A stretch of 64,000 nucleotides of DNA from an uncultured Alistipes sp. (GTDB taxonomy: Bacteria; Bacteroidota; Bacteroidia; Bacteroidales; Rikenellaceae), in the NCBI GenBank assembly GCA_944321965.1, contig CALUNH010000006.1, positions 35,791-99,790 of the forward strand, in the 5' to 3' direction. How positions within the stretch are numbered: position 1 is the stretch's first letter; every line of letters starts with the position of its first letter. The position numbers and the translations under genes are program-made. The notes under the pieces were generated by a model. That model was not told where the DNA came from. It ran no database searches and saw only the letters and a list, made by a program, of their open reading frames with translations. Below, piece by piece: positions 63,931-64,000 of this stretch.

Positions 63931-64000
63931 TGTTTCAAAAAGTGTGTCTGGATAGGCGCCTTCAGATTCTTCAGATATGCAAATATAGCGATTCTTGGTT

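Overview
The window is a GC-rich (roughly 60 percent by eye) chromosomal segment of a Bacteroidota bacterium. Three things support this: promoters of the form TTTG, 19-21 nt, TAnnTTTG occur throughout; families typical of Bacteroidales are present (DUF4861, DUF4831, TIGR02757, a BT0820-type HAD phosphatase, fused SecDF, a two-domain barrel protein with a carboxypeptidase-regulatory-like front end); and several lipoproteins start with an MK...C lipobox. The high GC with Bacteroidales gene content suggests an Alistipes-like Rikenellaceae member. That genus guess is inference. There is no prophage, CRISPR array, rRNA, tRNA or transposase gene in the window.

Layout. 1-626: tail of a MATE efflux pump. 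707-9742 (minus): a pectin and D-galacturonate utilisation cluster with a secreted pectin methylesterase, altronate dehydratase UxaA, tagaturonate reductase UxaB, an ExuT-like hexuronate transporter, KDPG aldolase, KDG kinase and uronate isomerase UxaC. Together these convert galacturonate to pyruvate and glyceraldehyde-3-phosphate. Diverging from it is a DUF4861 lipoprotein (9953), then a second KDG-kinase-like gene (11290). A TGGT-N2-ACCA palindrome in the divergent region is a candidate GntR/UxuR-type operator. 12317-12781 is a small lipoprotein. Just upstream of it is a promoter-driven, about 199 nt RNA (12782-12980, minus) that folds into a long interrupted hairpin like 6S RNA.

13021-13530 holds two copies of a modular repeat capped by 17-nt hairpins. 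Related copies lie at 63596-63930. 13595-28741 (minus) is housekeeping: TPR protein, gyrA, LolA-like protein, ftsK, murI, aroK, topoisomerase IV A and B, and an acyltransferase. 29006-31375 is an outer-membrane barrel protein. 31662-36573 (minus) holds an EamA permease, a LemA/TPM pair, a barrel protein and a GH13 glycosidase. 37066-40710 (plus) is a Wza/Wzc-type polysaccharide export pair plus a HAD phosphatase. 41129-42043 is a sugar nucleotidyltransferase. 42315-48948 (plus) is a tight run: degenerate M23 protein, dxr, rseP, sugar O-acetyltransferase, LUD protein, lipoprotein, radA. 49130-50098 is a UDP-glucuronate-decarboxylase-like SDR that lacks the catalytic Tyr. 50165-56737 (minus) holds DNA alkylation repair, DUF4831, trmN6, TIGR02757, lolD, folP, coaE, a YbbR-like protein, TspO and a small membrane protein. 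secDF, an EamA permease, a Gdx/SugE-type SMR pump and dnaK follow.

No clearly new multi-gene system is visible. The strongest undescribed-looking signals are non-coding or single-residue: the 6S-like RNA, the hairpin-capped repeat family with compensatory stem changes, a palindrome shared by the dnaK and YbbR-gene promoters, and the SDR and M23 proteins that have lost catalytic residues.
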